Assembly (NCBI GenBank): GCA_958295855.1
Contig: OY282383.1
Location: forward strand, 1,340,481-1,404,480
DNA from: an uncultured Poribacteria bacterium
GTDB taxonomy: Bacteria; Poribacteria; WGA-4E; WGA-3G
Direction: 5' to 3'
DNA: 64,000 bases
Of this stretch, positions 31,898 to 40,846 are shown in pieces; position 1 is the first letter of the stretch, and the number at the start of each line of letters is the position of its first letter. The position numbers were made by a program, and so were the translations under genes. Below the pieces are notes generated by a model. That model had not been told where the DNA came from. It saw only the letters and a list, made by a program, of their open reading frames with translations, and ran no database searches.

Positions 31898-34336
31898 TTA
31901 CCATTGCAATGCATCCTGCCACGCAGATTTGAGAACATCAATGGACGTTTCGACAATTCGGTGTCCATCAAGCCCGTTGACAACAAATGCTGGTTCTTTT
32001 GTAACGGTGCCGAGGCATCCTATCGGTACATCTGTCATGCAGGTTTCATAAGTTTCACGGTGTTGCGGTTCAACCTCGACAAGAAAACGGCTGTTTGATT
32101 CCGAAAACAGCAGCACATCGACAGAAGCAACTTCGTCACTTGTCGGAACTTCTGCGAGATTTAGGTGCATCCCATATCCGCCTGAAAATGCCATCTCCGC
32201 GGCTGCAACCGCGATGCCCCCTTCAGAGCAGTCATGACAGGAACGTACCAATCCACTGCGGATAGCTGTGCTAAGCGTTTCCATCGTCAATTTACCCTCG
32301 CTCGGCCGGACAATAGGGGCACTGTTGCCGACAAAGCCTTGAAGGCCAAAGTAATGCGAACCGCCGAGTTCCGGGTAGGTGTTGCCGACAACATAGATAT
32401 AGTTGCCCGGGGCTTTGGCATCCATCGTAACAGCACTGCTGACATCGGGCATAACACAGATTGCCGATATGAGCAGCGTTGCAGGAATCGCGCGTTGCTC
32501 GCCGGTTGTAGTGTCGCGATATTCATTGTAGAGGCTGTCCTTGCCAGAGATGAAAGGCGTGCCGTATGCGGTTGCAATGTCGTAACACGCTTTTGCAGCA
32601 CGAACCAATTCGCCAAGCCGATCCGGTTTGTCAGGATTTCCCCAGCAGAAGTTATCTAATAAGGCGGTTTTGTCAAGTGTTCCGCCAACAGCGATGATGT
32701 TGCGTAAGGCCTCGTCAATTGCTGCCGCAGCACTGTGATACGCATCGACATCGCTATATCTGGGGTTGATGCCGTTGGCGACAATCACACCTTTCCGACT
32801 CCCCAAGACCGGGGTAACGATGCACGCGTCACTGGGGCCGTCATTTTTGACACCGACAAGCGGTTTGATAACCATGCCACCCTGCACCTCGTGGTCGTAC
32901 TGGCGGATGACAGATTCTTTGCTTGCTATGTTTGGACTGGCAAGGAGGCAACATAGGGTTTCCGTGGACTTCGGCACACGGAGTGTGCCTGCTACTTTGG
33001 GTTCGGGATGATGCGGTGGATTCCAAACTGCCTGTTTGACAGGTTGCGGCAGGCCGTTGTGCAGGAATTCCATATCCAAATCCGCGGCGAGGGTGCCTTC
33101 ATAGAAAACCTGCAATTTACGCGTGTCTGTAAAGCACCCCAGGACTGTGGCTTCAACCACTTCTGCGGTGCAGATATCCATCAGTTCGGCGAGATTTTCC
33201 GGCTGCACTGCAATTACCATGCGTTCTTGCGCTTCGGAGAGCCAGATTTCCCATGGGGCAAGCCCTTCATATTTGAGGGAAACGCGTTCGAGATGCACCT
33301 CTGCACCTGTCTGTTGGCCCATCTCGCCGACAGCAGACGAGAACCCGCCTGCACCGCAGTCGGTTATGGAGCGATAGAGGTTCCGGTCGCGCGCTTGCAG
33401 TAGCGCATCAACTACCTTCTTTTCCATAATCGGATTGCCGATCTGGACGACACTGCCAAGGTTTTCAGAGGTATCGTCCAATTCTGCTGAAGAGAAGGTG
33501 GCCCCGTGAATGCCGTCGCGCCCGGTTTGCCCGCCGATGGCCACAATAAGGTCCCCGGGTTCAACGGATTTCTCACATCTGTCTCTGGGAATTAAGCCGA
33601 CGTTACCACAGAAGACGAGCGGGTTCGCAGTATAACGTTCATCAAAAAGGATAGCACCGTTGGCTGTCGGAATTCCCATCCGATTGCCGTAATCGCGCAC
33701 CCCGGCGACAACGCCTTTAAAAACCCGTTTCGGGTGGAGCGTGCCTTTCGGCAACTGGGCGTAGGGCGTGTCGGGTAACCCGAAGCAGAACACATCTGTG
33801 TTGAGAATCGGCTTCGCGCCGAGCCCTGTGCCGAGGGAGTCCCGAATCACACCACCGATGCCGGTACCTGCACCACCATACGGTTCAATCGCTGAGGGAT
33901 GGTTGTGCGTCTCTACCTTAAAAACGAGGTTGTATGTCTCATCAAATTCAATAATGCCGGCGTTGTCCGAAAAGACAGAGACACACCACGGCTTGGCTAT
34001 ATCTTGTGTAGCGCGCTGGATGAAGGTTGGGAACAACCCATCAATCTGCTCTGGCTCTTTCCCTTGTTCGGAATAGCGAATCATGCTTTTAAAGGTTTTG
34101 TGAACACAATGCTCCGACCAGGTTTGGGCGATAGTCTCTAGCTCTACATCGGTCGGGGCACGCCCTAAGCCACGAAAGTGGGTTTGAATTGCCTGCATTT
34201 CGGTCAGGTTGAGGGACAATGTGCCTTCTCTACTTATCCTGATTAATTCGGCATCATCGGCTTTCAGCATTTCAATTTTTTTTATGGTATGTTGCCCCTG
34301 CTTTGCAGGGGTTAACACTGTCTTGGCACTGGACAT
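31898..34336 (-). CDS. purL: Phosphoribosylformylglycinamidine synthase subunit II
   Basis: ATP-dependent FGAM synthase. It has the small-PurL pattern: QTWSEHCVHKTF, FKVETHNHPSAIEPYGGAGTG, GDLIVAIGGQTGRDGIHGATF, GFSSAVGEMGQQTGAEV and HDCSEGGIAVAAAEMAF. Start: the ATG at 34336 has AGAGG upstream, whereas MLKADDAELI further in has no RBS. Hence the first ~20 residues include a translated palindrome (34286-34318, VLTPAKQGQHT). A family E repeat (32957-32998) adds KVAGTLRVPKSTETLC near residue 450. Both are absent from normal PurL. The length of 812 is some 60-70 above usual for small PurL. Confidence 0.95.
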   Translation of the reverse strand: MSSAKTVLTPAKQGQHTIKKIEMLKADDAELIRISREGTLSLNLTEMQAIQTHFRGLGRAPTDVELETIAQTWSEHCVHKTFKSMIRYSEQGKEPEQIDGLFPTFIQRATQDIAKPWCVSVFSDNAGIIEFDETYNLVFKVETHNHPSAIEPYGGAGTGIGGVIRDSLGTGLGAKPILNTDVFCFGLPDTPYAQLPKGTLHPKRVFKGVVAGVRDYGNRMGIPTANGAILFDERYTANPLVFCGNVGLIPRDRCEKSVEPGDLIVAIGGQTGRDGIHGATFSSAELDDTSENLGSVVQIGNPIMEKKVVDALLQARDRNLYRSITDCGAGGFSSAVGEMGQQTGAEVHLERVSLKYEGLAPWEIWLSEAQERMVIAVQPENLAELMDICTAEVVEATVLGCFTDTRKLQVFYEGTLAADLDMEFLHNGLPQPVKQAVWNPPHHPEPKVAGTLRVPKSTETLCCLLASPNIASKESVIRQYDHEVQGGMVIKPLVGVKNDGPSDACIVTPVLGSRKGVIVANGINPRYSDVDAYHSAAAAIDEALRNIIAVGGTLDKTALLDNFCWGNPDKPDRLGELVRAAKACYDIATAYGTPFISGKDSLYNEYRDTTTGEQRAIPATLLISAICVMPDVSSAVTMDAKAPGNYIYVVGNTYPELGGSHYFGLQGFVGNSAPIVRPSEGKLTMETLSTAIRSGLVRSCHDCSEGGIAVAAAEMAFSGGYGMHLNLAEVPTSDEVASVDVLLFSESNSRFLVEVEPQHRETYETCMTDVPIGCLGTVTKEPAFVVNGLDGHRIVETSIDVLKSAWQDALQW
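32957..32998. repeat. Family E repeat in frame inside purL
   Basis: TTCCGTGGACTTCGGCACAC then GGAGTGTGCCTGCTACTTT. A related copy ends the ADP-ribosylglycohydrolase relic at about 13335-13378. Confidence 0.85.
34286..34318. repeat. 33-bp palindrome at the 5' end of purL
   Basis: Canonical core; falls between the preferred start codon and the first conserved PurL residue. Confidence 0.9.
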
Positions 34337-34386
34337 CGTTTTCTCTGCCTCTCTCCTTCTCAAGCGAATAAACCTCGATGAGGGGG

Positions 34387-34419
34387 TGGTATTTGCCCCT
34401 GCAAGCAGGGGTGTATACC
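34387..34419. repeat. Palindrome upstream of purL
   Basis: Core CCCCTGCAAGCAGGGG, with the central AAG shortened. Confidence 0.85.
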
Positions 34420-34447
34420 CTCTGCGAGGCTACAAGCGTATTAGGGG

Positions 34448-36169
34448 TTAGAAACTAATTGGCAGTACCCGCTGGAGCGGTTTGCCGGTATAGGGGTTTA
34501 TCATTGCAGGCATCGCAGGCCGTTTGTCCTGAAAATGCGCTTCAATAGAATGAAACTGGACCCGAGGGCAGATATCAGTCCCGATAGTGACCGTGCCGAG
34601 TCCTACCACTTCGTTTTGGGCATTGAGGGACGTAACCTTCTCCAGCGTAATGTAGATGCCCATCACAGCATTTTCACGGTGGACAACGTACAGGAAATCC
34701 CGTAGTTGACTCAGCGAAAACTTCCCACTCTTAACCTGCCCGAGAACAACTTTATTGTAGCCTCCGTCTGGTGTTTCCACAGTGTTGCCTTTTCCATCAA
34801 TACCTTTATCTGCACCACCACTCTCGTTAGGCGCGAGCCCGGGAACGAGGTTGATTGCCCATATCTCAAAGTCCCTGCGGTTTTCCGTGGCGAGGCGTTT
34901 CGCACTCGCAAAATCCGCAGGGATACCGTAAGTCGGAATCTCCTGTCCCGCGAAGCGATTCGTCTTGATAACATCTAAAGCACTGGGGTTGATGTCAATC
35001 CCGATCCACTTGCGCCCGAGCTTGTCGGCTGAGACTACGGTAGTCCCACAACCGCAGAAGGGGTCGAGGACTACGTCACCTGGAGAACTAGATGCCTTGA
35101 TAATCCGCTCAAGGAGGGCAATCGGTTTCTGCGTCTTATAGCCGAGTTTCTCGTTACCTCTGACAGATGGAATATCATCCCAGATGCTCTGGGGCGGTTG
35201 GCCAGAACTTGGGTGGAGGTACCGTTTGAGTTTCGGTTTCCCGCGCGTTGGCCAATAGATTAGCCCCGCTTTATCTAGCGCATCTAGGCGCGCATGCACA
35301 CTTTCAATTGCCCGGTAGTTTGGGCTGAACTTCTGTTCAATGTACTCAGCATATTTACCTGTCCGTGGGGGAGACCAGTGTCTGTTCCCGGGAGAAATAT
35401 CACGCCAAAACTGACCAGATTCACCACCGGAGGGTCCAGAAGCGGTTAAATCACCTGTGGTATATTGCCCGTGTTCATCTGTATGGCGATATTGTTTAAT
35501 GCGTTCGGGGCTTAGGGGGACAAGCACCTCTTCAGGAATGGTTTTATCGCCGTAACTGTAGTAGAAGATTGTGTCGTGGATAGTGCCGTACAGTTTATCG
35601 TTATGGGCATTGTGCCGCTGCCATACGATTTCTGCGCGGAAGTCTGTGGGCCCAAAGATAGCATCCATGAGAACTTTTAGGTAGTGACTCGCAGACAAAT
35701 CGCAGTGCAGGTAGATGCTGCCCGTCGGTTTGAGAAGGCGTTTTATCTCTATTAGCCGCAATGCCATATAGCTGAGATACGCCATCATACCACAACCACC
35801 GAGAATCGTGTAAAGTCCATCAATCGCGTTGCGGACGGGCGGTGCTGTAGTGTCATCAATCATTTCCTGCACCCGAGTTTGTGCTTCGGGTCCCCAAGTC
35901 CATGTATCATCGAACGCTTTGAGGGTGGTATTTGCCCCTGCTTTGCAGGGGTTGATACCCTCTGGCGGGGCGTGTGGCGTTGTTTGCTGTTTTGCGGCGT
36001 AAACGCCCAAATGCGACGTGCATTCGATACCGTAGAGTTGGTTAAACTTCTGCTTGGAGTTGAACGGCGGATCGAGATACACCGTGTCAACCCAGCCGCC
36101 CTGCCACTGCCGCATGATAGCCAGATTGTCTCCATAGTGGAGGCTATTCAGTTCAGGAATTATTAACAT
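34448..36169 (-). CDS. DNA methyltransferase fused to an Mrr-like endonuclease domain
   Basis: Beta-type amino-methyltransferase: catalytic DPPFNSKQKFNQLYG near residue 31 and SAM motif VLDPFCGCGTT near 370, followed by IGIDINP. The last ~120 residues read GGADKGIDGKG and VLGQVKSGKFS, the D...QxK pattern of Mrr/PD-(D/E)xK nucleases, so one polypeptide could both methylate and cut. Residues ~46-81 are repeat-derived: family F (35992-36026) then a palindrome (35927-35959), in frame between the DPPF motif and KAFDDTWTW. A family A repeat ends ten bases before the ATG. No separate specificity subunit is nearby. Confidence 0.8.
   Translation of the reverse strand: MLIIPELNSLHYGDNLAIMRQWQGGWVDTVYLDPPFNSKQKFNQLYGIECTSHLGVYAAKQQTTPHAPPEGINPCKAGANTTLKAFDDTWTWGPEAQTRVQEMIDDTTAPPVRNAIDGLYTILGGCGMMAYLSYMALRLIEIKRLLKPTGSIYLHCDLSASHYLKVLMDAIFGPTDFRAEIVWQRHNAHNDKLYGTIHDTIFYYSYGDKTIPEEVLVPLSPERIKQYRHTDEHGQYTTGDLTASGPSGGESGQFWRDISPGNRHWSPPRTGKYAEYIEQKFSPNYRAIESVHARLDALDKAGLIYWPTRGKPKLKRYLHPSSGQPPQSIWDDIPSVRGNEKLGYKTQKPIALLERIIKASSSPGDVVLDPFCGCGTTVVSADKLGRKWIGIDINPSALDVIKTNRFAGQEIPTYGIPADFASAKRLATENRRDFEIWAINLVPGLAPNESGGADKGIDGKGNTVETPDGGYNKVVLGQVKSGKFSLSQLRDFLYVVHRENAVMGIYITLEKVTSLNAQNEVVGLGTVTIGTDICPRVQFHSIEAHFQDKRPAMPAMINPYTGKPLQRVLPISF
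35927..36026. repeat. Palindrome and family F in frame in the methyltransferase gene
   Basis: Palindrome 35927-35959 (exactly 33 bp, read as GINPCKAGANT) and family F 35992-36026 (GACGTGCATTC end), separated by about 32 bases that are probably also inserted. Confidence 0.9.
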
Positions 36170-36179
36170 TGAAGTTACC

Positions 36180-36274
36180 TTTTTTCGTCAATTGGGTTTC
36201 TGCTCCGATTTTTCCCAGATGGCAATACCCCCGCAAAGCGGGGTGAATGCCCTTGTGTCAAAATCGGGTTTCTT
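36180..36274 (-). repeat. Family A repeat just upstream of the methyltransferase-endonuclease gene
   Basis: Complete copy; the TTTTTCGTCAATTGGG end faces the ATG at 36169. Confidence 0.9.
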
Positions 36275-36541
36275 TCAAGTTGTAGCGTGTTTCCTGCTAA
36301 TTAATGCATCGACTGCACGTCGCATAAGTAAGAAATAAAAAAGTTTGCGCGAGTCACTCACAACTTGGGCGGAGGGCTTTTTGCCCCTTGCAAGCAAGGG
36401 AGAGAAAAAGCCTCTGCCGCAAAAACCTCTGACGAGCTCTACGAGGCGCGCTAATGCGCGCGTTTTTGGTGTTGATGGACATCAATCACCTCCGCAAGGA
36501 ATGACAAAAACCTCAAGGGAAGATTTCCCTGCCCGTGTGTC
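36275..36541. repeat. Repeat-filled gap with hairpin and family B
   Basis: Holds a hairpin with GGCTTTTTGCCCCTTGC and its complement (36377-36413) and an altered family B copy (36421-36505). No gene. Confidence 0.65.
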
Positions 36542-37363
36542 TCACTCCTTAAACGAAGCTGTAACCCGCGGAATGCTTTCCTCACAAGCAAACCGCTCAA
36601 TACTAGAAGCCCCGACAAAACCGACTGTGTCTGTTTTCTCATTGATAAAGGCTGCCTCGGGGGCCTTTGAGATGGGCCCGCCGTGCGCTAAGCAGATTAC
36701 ATCGGGATTCTCGGTTTGTGCTGCATCACAGATTTCTTGCACCCGCACCGCCGTATCTTCAAGCGTGAAAGCGGTTTCCGCCCCGATGGTACCACCAACC
36801 GTCGTACCCATGTGCGCGATGATAACGTCCGCGCCAACTTTCGCCATATTCCCCGATTCTTCGGGATTAAAGACATAGACGATGGTAAAAAGACCCATTT
36901 CGTGCGCGATGGCAATTGTCTCAACCTCTTTGTAGAAGCCCATCCCTGTTTCTTCAAGTGTTACGCGGAAAGTCCCATCGATTACGCCGACGGTGGGAAA
37001 ATTATTGACTCCGTCGAAACCCACATCTCGCACTTGCTTGAGAAAGTTGCTCATGCGACGCGTCGGGTCTGTGCCGTTGACTCCTGCGATGACAGGTGTC
37101 TCTTTTACAACGGGGAGTACCTCACGTTCGCCCATCTCCATCACGATAGCATTGGCATCGCCGTAAGCCAAGAGCCCTGCACAAGATCCGAAACCGGACA
37201 TCCGGTAGCGGCCGGAGTTGTAAATCACAATGAGGTCGGCTCCTCCCTGTTCAGCGAATTTTGCGGTAATGCCGGTGCCTGCGCCGACAGCCAACAACGA
37301 TTTTCCTTCATTTAATTCTTTCTTCAGCCGTCCTAATACCTGTTCTCGTGTATAATCTGGCAT
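36542..37363 (-). CDS. Phosphoenolpyruvate-hydrolase-family TIM-barrel protein
   Basis: 273 residues matching the PEP-hydrolase-like family: LLAVGAGTGITAKFAEQGGAD, YNSGRYRM, GVNGTDPTRRM, GFDGVNNFPTVGVIDG, and C-terminal GGPISKAPEAAFI (shown in pieces). Members are annotated as possible PEP- or oxaloacetate-type lyases or hydrolases; activity is not firmly known. No signal peptide. It stands alone, with a palindrome 20 bases upstream. Confidence 0.8.
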   Translation of the reverse strand: MPDYTREQVLGRLKKELNEGKSLLAVGAGTGITAKFAEQGGADLIVIYNSGRYRMSGFGSCAGLLAYGDANAIVMEMGEREVLPVVKETPVIAGVNGTDPTRRMSNFLKQVRDVGFDGVNNFPTVGVIDGTFRVTLEETGMGFYKEVETIAIAHEMGLFTIVYVFNPEESGNMAKVGADVIIAHMGTTVGGTIGAETAFTLEDTAVRVQEICDAAQTENPDVICLAHGGPISKAPEAAFINEKTDTVGFVGASSIERFACEESIPRVTASFKE

Positions 37364-37635
37364 TTAATCTCCTTTTGAAAGAACTTTCCCCGCAAAGCGG
37401 GGGTGATACCCTTCCTTCAGGTTAAGGATAGAACCACAAAAACTTGCAGCAAAAACCTCCGACGAGAGCTACAGTGTAGCGCCCGAGGGACCTTGCAATC
37501 TCATTCTATACACATGTCGCCCTTACAGGGCTAAAGAGGAAAAATACTTGCATCAGAAACCTCTGACGAGAGCTATAGTGCATTGTGAGACGTGTCTTGC
37601 ATTCTGATTACTCCGCAAGGAATGACAAAAGGCTA
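37364..37635. repeat. Repeat cluster: palindrome, two family B copies, family K
   Basis: Palindrome (37386-37412), family B (37446-37500, partial), family K (CGCCCTTACAGGGCTA, 37508-37523), family B (37556-37627). No gene. Confidence 0.8.
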
Positions 37636-39030
37636 TTATTCGTCCCTTGATTTTGCCTGCAACCGTGCTGCTTCGCCCGGATTCCCGATGTGCATTGTAT
37701 TATACGCCTGGTCCGATGTCTTGAAGGGGCCGACACCTTTATGGCCGTGCCAATCGCCCTGCATCATAATTGGGTTCGTCAACCCTGTTTCCTTCTCTCG
37801 CTGAAGGATCCAGTTTTTCATTCGCGTTTCCAGAACGTTAACGATATCCGGGTGTTTTTCAGCGAGGTTGTTGTTCTCATCTGGATCTTGGATGAGATTG
37901 TACAGTTCGACAGAGGGTTTGTAATGGAAGTCTGGTTCCAGGGCGACAATGAGTTTCCATTCGGAGGTGCGCCAGCCATGCTTCCGCATCCATGTGCATT
38001 CGGTGATATAGAACTCGCTGTCGTAGGAGGCTATCTCTCCGTTCATCAAGGGTATGAGGCTCTTACCGTCAAAGGCAATCTCGGTGTCAACATCGGCGAG
38101 TTCAAGAAGCGTCGGCACAAGGTCTTTGTGTTGGTTATACCCTGCGACGCGTTTTCCAGCGGGTACCCGCCCTGGGTAGCGGATGATGAGCGGTACATGC
38201 AAGGTGACATCGTAGAGTCCATGGTGATCGAACCAGCATTCGTGATCATAGAGGGTTTCACCATGGTCGCCGTTGATAACGATAATTGTCTCATCCAGCA
38301 CCCCGCGCGTTTCCAGTGCATTAAAGAGTGTCTGAATACAGGCATCCATGTAAGCGATTGCGCCATCATATTGCGCAATGACGTAATCCTTATCCGTAAT
38401 TCCTCCCGGCATCCACGAGGCGAAGTAGTCACAGAAGGGCTTAAAGGACATCACCGGTTCCATAGAGGTATTGCTCGGGTCGCACTCGTCTCCGTGGTAG
38501 AACATGCGTTCATAAGGTGCGGGCGGCAAATAGGGCGAGTGTGGGTCCATGTGGCGCAGGAAGAGGAAAAACGGCTTCTCGTCGCGCTCATCAATCAGTC
38601 TATTTATCTCTGGAATGGCAGTTTTGTTGAGATTTTGCGCTTTGGGGCTCCGGCCGGTTTCATCGGGCCCCCATCCAGAGTAGTCGAGATAGGTATCAAA
38701 CCCACGCGCGCTCGGTCCGCCGAAACCAACACAGGTGGTATTGTAGCCAACCTCACCGAGAATTTCGGCTAAGGTTTTCACTTGGGCGCGGAGCGGGCCT
38801 TGGTGCCGCAGCGCCACAACTTGCGTGCTGAAGGTGTCCAGCCCTGTGAGCATGGAGGCGTACGCACTCGTCGTGGGGATATGGGGGCTGTAAGTTCTCT
38901 CGAAAAGCGTGCCCCCTTCCGCGAACCTGTCGAGGTGTGGTGTCGTCAATCGGTGATACCCGTAACAACTCATGTGTGTGGCGAGGAGGGAGTCGACTCC
39001 CATCAATACGATATTTGGCTGTTTTGCCAT
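37636..39030 (-). CDS. Sulfatase-like hydrolase without the usual formylglycine residue
   Basis: Alkaline-phosphatase-superfamily sulfatase fold: NIVLMGVDSLLATHMSCYGY (metal Asp), TTPHLDRFAEGGTLFERTYS, DPHSPYLPP, INGDHGETLYDHECWFDHHG and VPLIIRYPG. The active-site segment is PTTSAYASMLTG where classical enzymes have CTPSRAALLTG; Cys and Arg of CxPSR are both replaced, so formylglycine cannot form. It may be a phospho- or other hydrolase. Start at 39030 (MAKQPNIVL) with AAAAGGAG upstream; no signal peptide, so cytoplasmic. 464 residues. Confidence 0.8.
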   Translation of the reverse strand: MAKQPNIVLMGVDSLLATHMSCYGYHRLTTPHLDRFAEGGTLFERTYSPHIPTTSAYASMLTGLDTFSTQVVALRHQGPLRAQVKTLAEILGEVGYNTTCVGFGGPSARGFDTYLDYSGWGPDETGRSPKAQNLNKTAIPEINRLIDERDEKPFFLFLRHMDPHSPYLPPAPYERMFYHGDECDPSNTSMEPVMSFKPFCDYFASWMPGGITDKDYVIAQYDGAIAYMDACIQTLFNALETRGVLDETIIVINGDHGETLYDHECWFDHHGLYDVTLHVPLIIRYPGRVPAGKRVAGYNQHKDLVPTLLELADVDTEIAFDGKSLIPLMNGEIASYDSEFYITECTWMRKHGWRTSEWKLIVALEPDFHYKPSVELYNLIQDPDENNNLAEKHPDIVNVLETRMKNWILQREKETGLTNPIMMQGDWHGHKGVGPFKTSDQAYNTMHIGNPGEAARLQAKSRDE

Positions 39031-39056
39031 GTGTGATTTCTCCTTTTCTCTTTTGG

Positions 39057-39089
39057 TAGTTATCCCTTGCAAAGCAGGGGCTAATAACC
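39057..39089. repeat. Palindrome upstream of the sulfatase-like gene
   Basis: Core CCCTTGCAAAGCAGGGG with GTTATT-type ends. Confidence 0.8.
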
Positions 39090-39135
39090 AACCACTGGTT
39101 ATTTCTGTAGGGGGCGATGCCACAGTGCTCGCCCG

Positions 39136-39942
39136 TTATGTGTTCCAATCGTTATGCCAAACAAGTGTATTCTGCGTGTCATTGTTAAGCACATCACCAA
39201 TTTCCAGCGAATTAAAATAGGCATCGGGCAAGATGTTCTTCTTTCCGTTGAAGGTACATCCATCGGGCATGAAACCACATGTCATCGCTCGGCGATGTGA
39301 AATTGTCATATTTGCGCCTGCGCCGTGTGCGGTTAACCCGTTATGCCAGACAATCGAGCCTGCTGGACACGGTGCCGATTGCGGTTCCAATTTTTTCCAT
39401 TCCGGGTATACTGTAAACAGTTCGCCTATGTTTTCACCGATGCCGACGTTATCAAAACGCGCGGTTTTGTGGGTACCGGGTAGGTACCACATACAGCCGT
39501 TTCCAAGTGTAGCATCGTCTAACGCAACCCAAAACGAGACGGCCTCCCGCGAGTCGAAGGACCAGTAGGGTACATCGAGGTGCCAGGCGGTGGGGTTGCC
39601 GTGTGGCGGCTTAATCAACGCCTGGTCGTGCCATATACGCATGCCATCAACGCCTGCCAATTGCGTTGCCATCTTGCCGAGTCTCGGGTCATGCACGAGT
39701 TTCCGCATGCCGGGGTGTGTATCTGCCAAGCGCAGGCACTGCGTAAAAACACGTGCGTAAAAAGTAGGTGCCTCCATTTGGTTTGTCATAAACTCAACGG
39801 AGTTGCCGAGGCGTTGCGTGACGGCTTCATCGGTGCATCGCCGCCATTCTGCTAATTCGTCGGCATCCAGAAAATTCTCAATGACGAGAAATCCGTTTTC
39901 CTGATAAAAATTAATTTGTTCTGTGGTGAGTTCGTGCTGCAT
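39136..39942 (-). CDS. Phytanoyl-CoA dioxygenase (PhyH) family oxygenase
   Basis: Fe(II)/2-oxoglutarate oxygenase. Iron ligands WHLDVPYW (HxD) and the distal His of HNGLTAHGAGANM, with RRAMTCGFMP holding the 2-oxoglutarate Arg. The stretch YQENGFLVIENFLDADEL is the usual PhyH N-terminus. The ATG at 39942 has AAGGAG at proper spacing, better than the GTG six bases before. 268 residues. Downstream, on the same strand, is the sulfatase-like gene. Confidence 0.9.
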   Translation of the reverse strand: MQHELTTEQINFYQENGFLVIENFLDADELAEWRRCTDEAVTQRLGNSVEFMTNQMEAPTFYARVFTQCLRLADTHPGMRKLVHDPRLGKMATQLAGVDGMRIWHDQALIKPPHGNPTAWHLDVPYWSFDSREAVSFWVALDDATLGNGCMWYLPGTHKTARFDNVGIGENIGELFTVYPEWKKLEPQSAPCPAGSIVWHNGLTAHGAGANMTISHRRAMTCGFMPDGCTFNGKKNILPDAYFNSLEIGDVLNNDTQNTLVWHNDWNT

Positions 39943-39948
39943 CTCCAC

Positions 39949-40243
39949 GTGCTCCTTTCAGTTCTTCAGGCACTGCGTTTTCAAAACATATCGTCCAATG
40001 TCAATACGTCGTTATACTATTATTTTATCATATAAAGCGTAAATAGACAAAGGAAAATTGCTTAACCTCTGATGCAAATTTGTGTTAAAGATTGCAATAA
40101 TGCTTTGTCTGTTCTGAAATTAGGGGAGTATTCGTTTGTAGTGCTGAAAACCTATGAATTGTGCGACTACAAACCCGCTTATAAATTGAAAATGGACATA
40201 GCAATAATACCCGAAAATTTTTAATTTTCTAACAAGATTAAGT
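39949..40243. other. AT-rich gap
   Basis: No gene, repeat or RNA recognised; AT-rich. It ends at a consensus promoter. Confidence 0.4.
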
Positions 40244-40272
40244 TTGACAAAAACTGGATATGCATGTATAAT
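40244..40272 (+). promoter_or_regulatory. Consensus sigma-70 promoter before a gene relic
   Basis: TTGACA, 17 bases, TATAAT. Confidence 0.75.
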
Positions 40273-40284
40273 TGTCGAGAAATG

Positions 40285-40630
40285 ATGCCAATAGTTAACA
40301 TTTTTGCGATTTTTATAGGAGTTAGTTTCGGTGTCTATCCCGCGATGCGAGCGGCGCGGAGGTCACCTATCGATGCCCTCCGAACCGAACATACAGCATT
40401 GGATACACCTCTACAACACATATATCCAAGAGGCGAGCTGTGCGCGAGAAGCGTTAGTATTTCTAAAAACCCACGGTGCAACACACCGAAGTTTTTCTGC
40501 AAGGCGAGTTGAGCGACGCGTTTGTTTCTGTCTACCCCAAGGAAAACTTCACCGAGGCCGAGGTAAAAGTCTGGGAAATTCACTACCCAGCTGATATAAA
40601 AACAAATCTGAAATACCTTGCAACTGAATC
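40285..40630 (+). pseudogene. ABC-permease (MacB/FtsX) C-terminal relic and a second broken ORF
   Basis: About 40291-40390 reads VNIFAIFIGVSFGVYPAMR and AARRSPIDALRTE, the last membrane helix and tail of MacB-type permeases (usual ending PxxAARxxPIEALR). The first ~350 residues are absent. From about 40430 another coding remnant, REALVFLKTHG, continues after a frame change as TEVFLQGELSDAFVSVYP and ends ADIKTNLKYLATESEK before a TAG at ~40640. I do not recognise that second part. Both are decayed. Confidence 0.55.
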
Positions 40631-40688
40631 AGAAAAGTAGGCACCCATGATAGCGAACGTCATAATGCTCAGCAGCCTGCTTTTGTTA

Positions 40689-40723
40689 AAGGTATTTCCC
40701 CCTGCTTTGCAGGGGAAATATGC
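40689..40723. repeat. Palindrome upstream of the SufR-like regulator
   Basis: Core CCCCTGCTTTGCAGGGG with GGTATTT and AAATATG ends. Confidence 0.85.
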
Positions 40724-40781
40724 TAATATTGCTTTTTTCGGCGTGCAGCCCGATATTTCTCCCTAAAATTCGTTTTAAGTC

Positions 40782-40810
40782 TTGAATTGGATATAAAATT
40801 GTGGTATAAT
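40782..40810 (+). promoter_or_regulatory. Sigma-70-type promoter of the SufR-like gene
   Basis: TTGAAT, 17 bases, TATAAT; transcription would start about 30 bases before the GTG. Confidence 0.75.
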
Positions 40811-40846
40811 TCCTTTAAACTCAAAATTTGTAAAAGAGGGAATCAC

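Noticed and set aside
36716..37315. 199-residue plus-strand ORF opposite the PEP-hydrolase-like gene
   Set aside because: Antisense shadow without recognisable motifs.
37690..38772. 360-residue plus-strand ORF opposite the sulfatase-like gene
   Set aside because: Antisense shadow; the minus strand carries the conserved sulfatase motifs.
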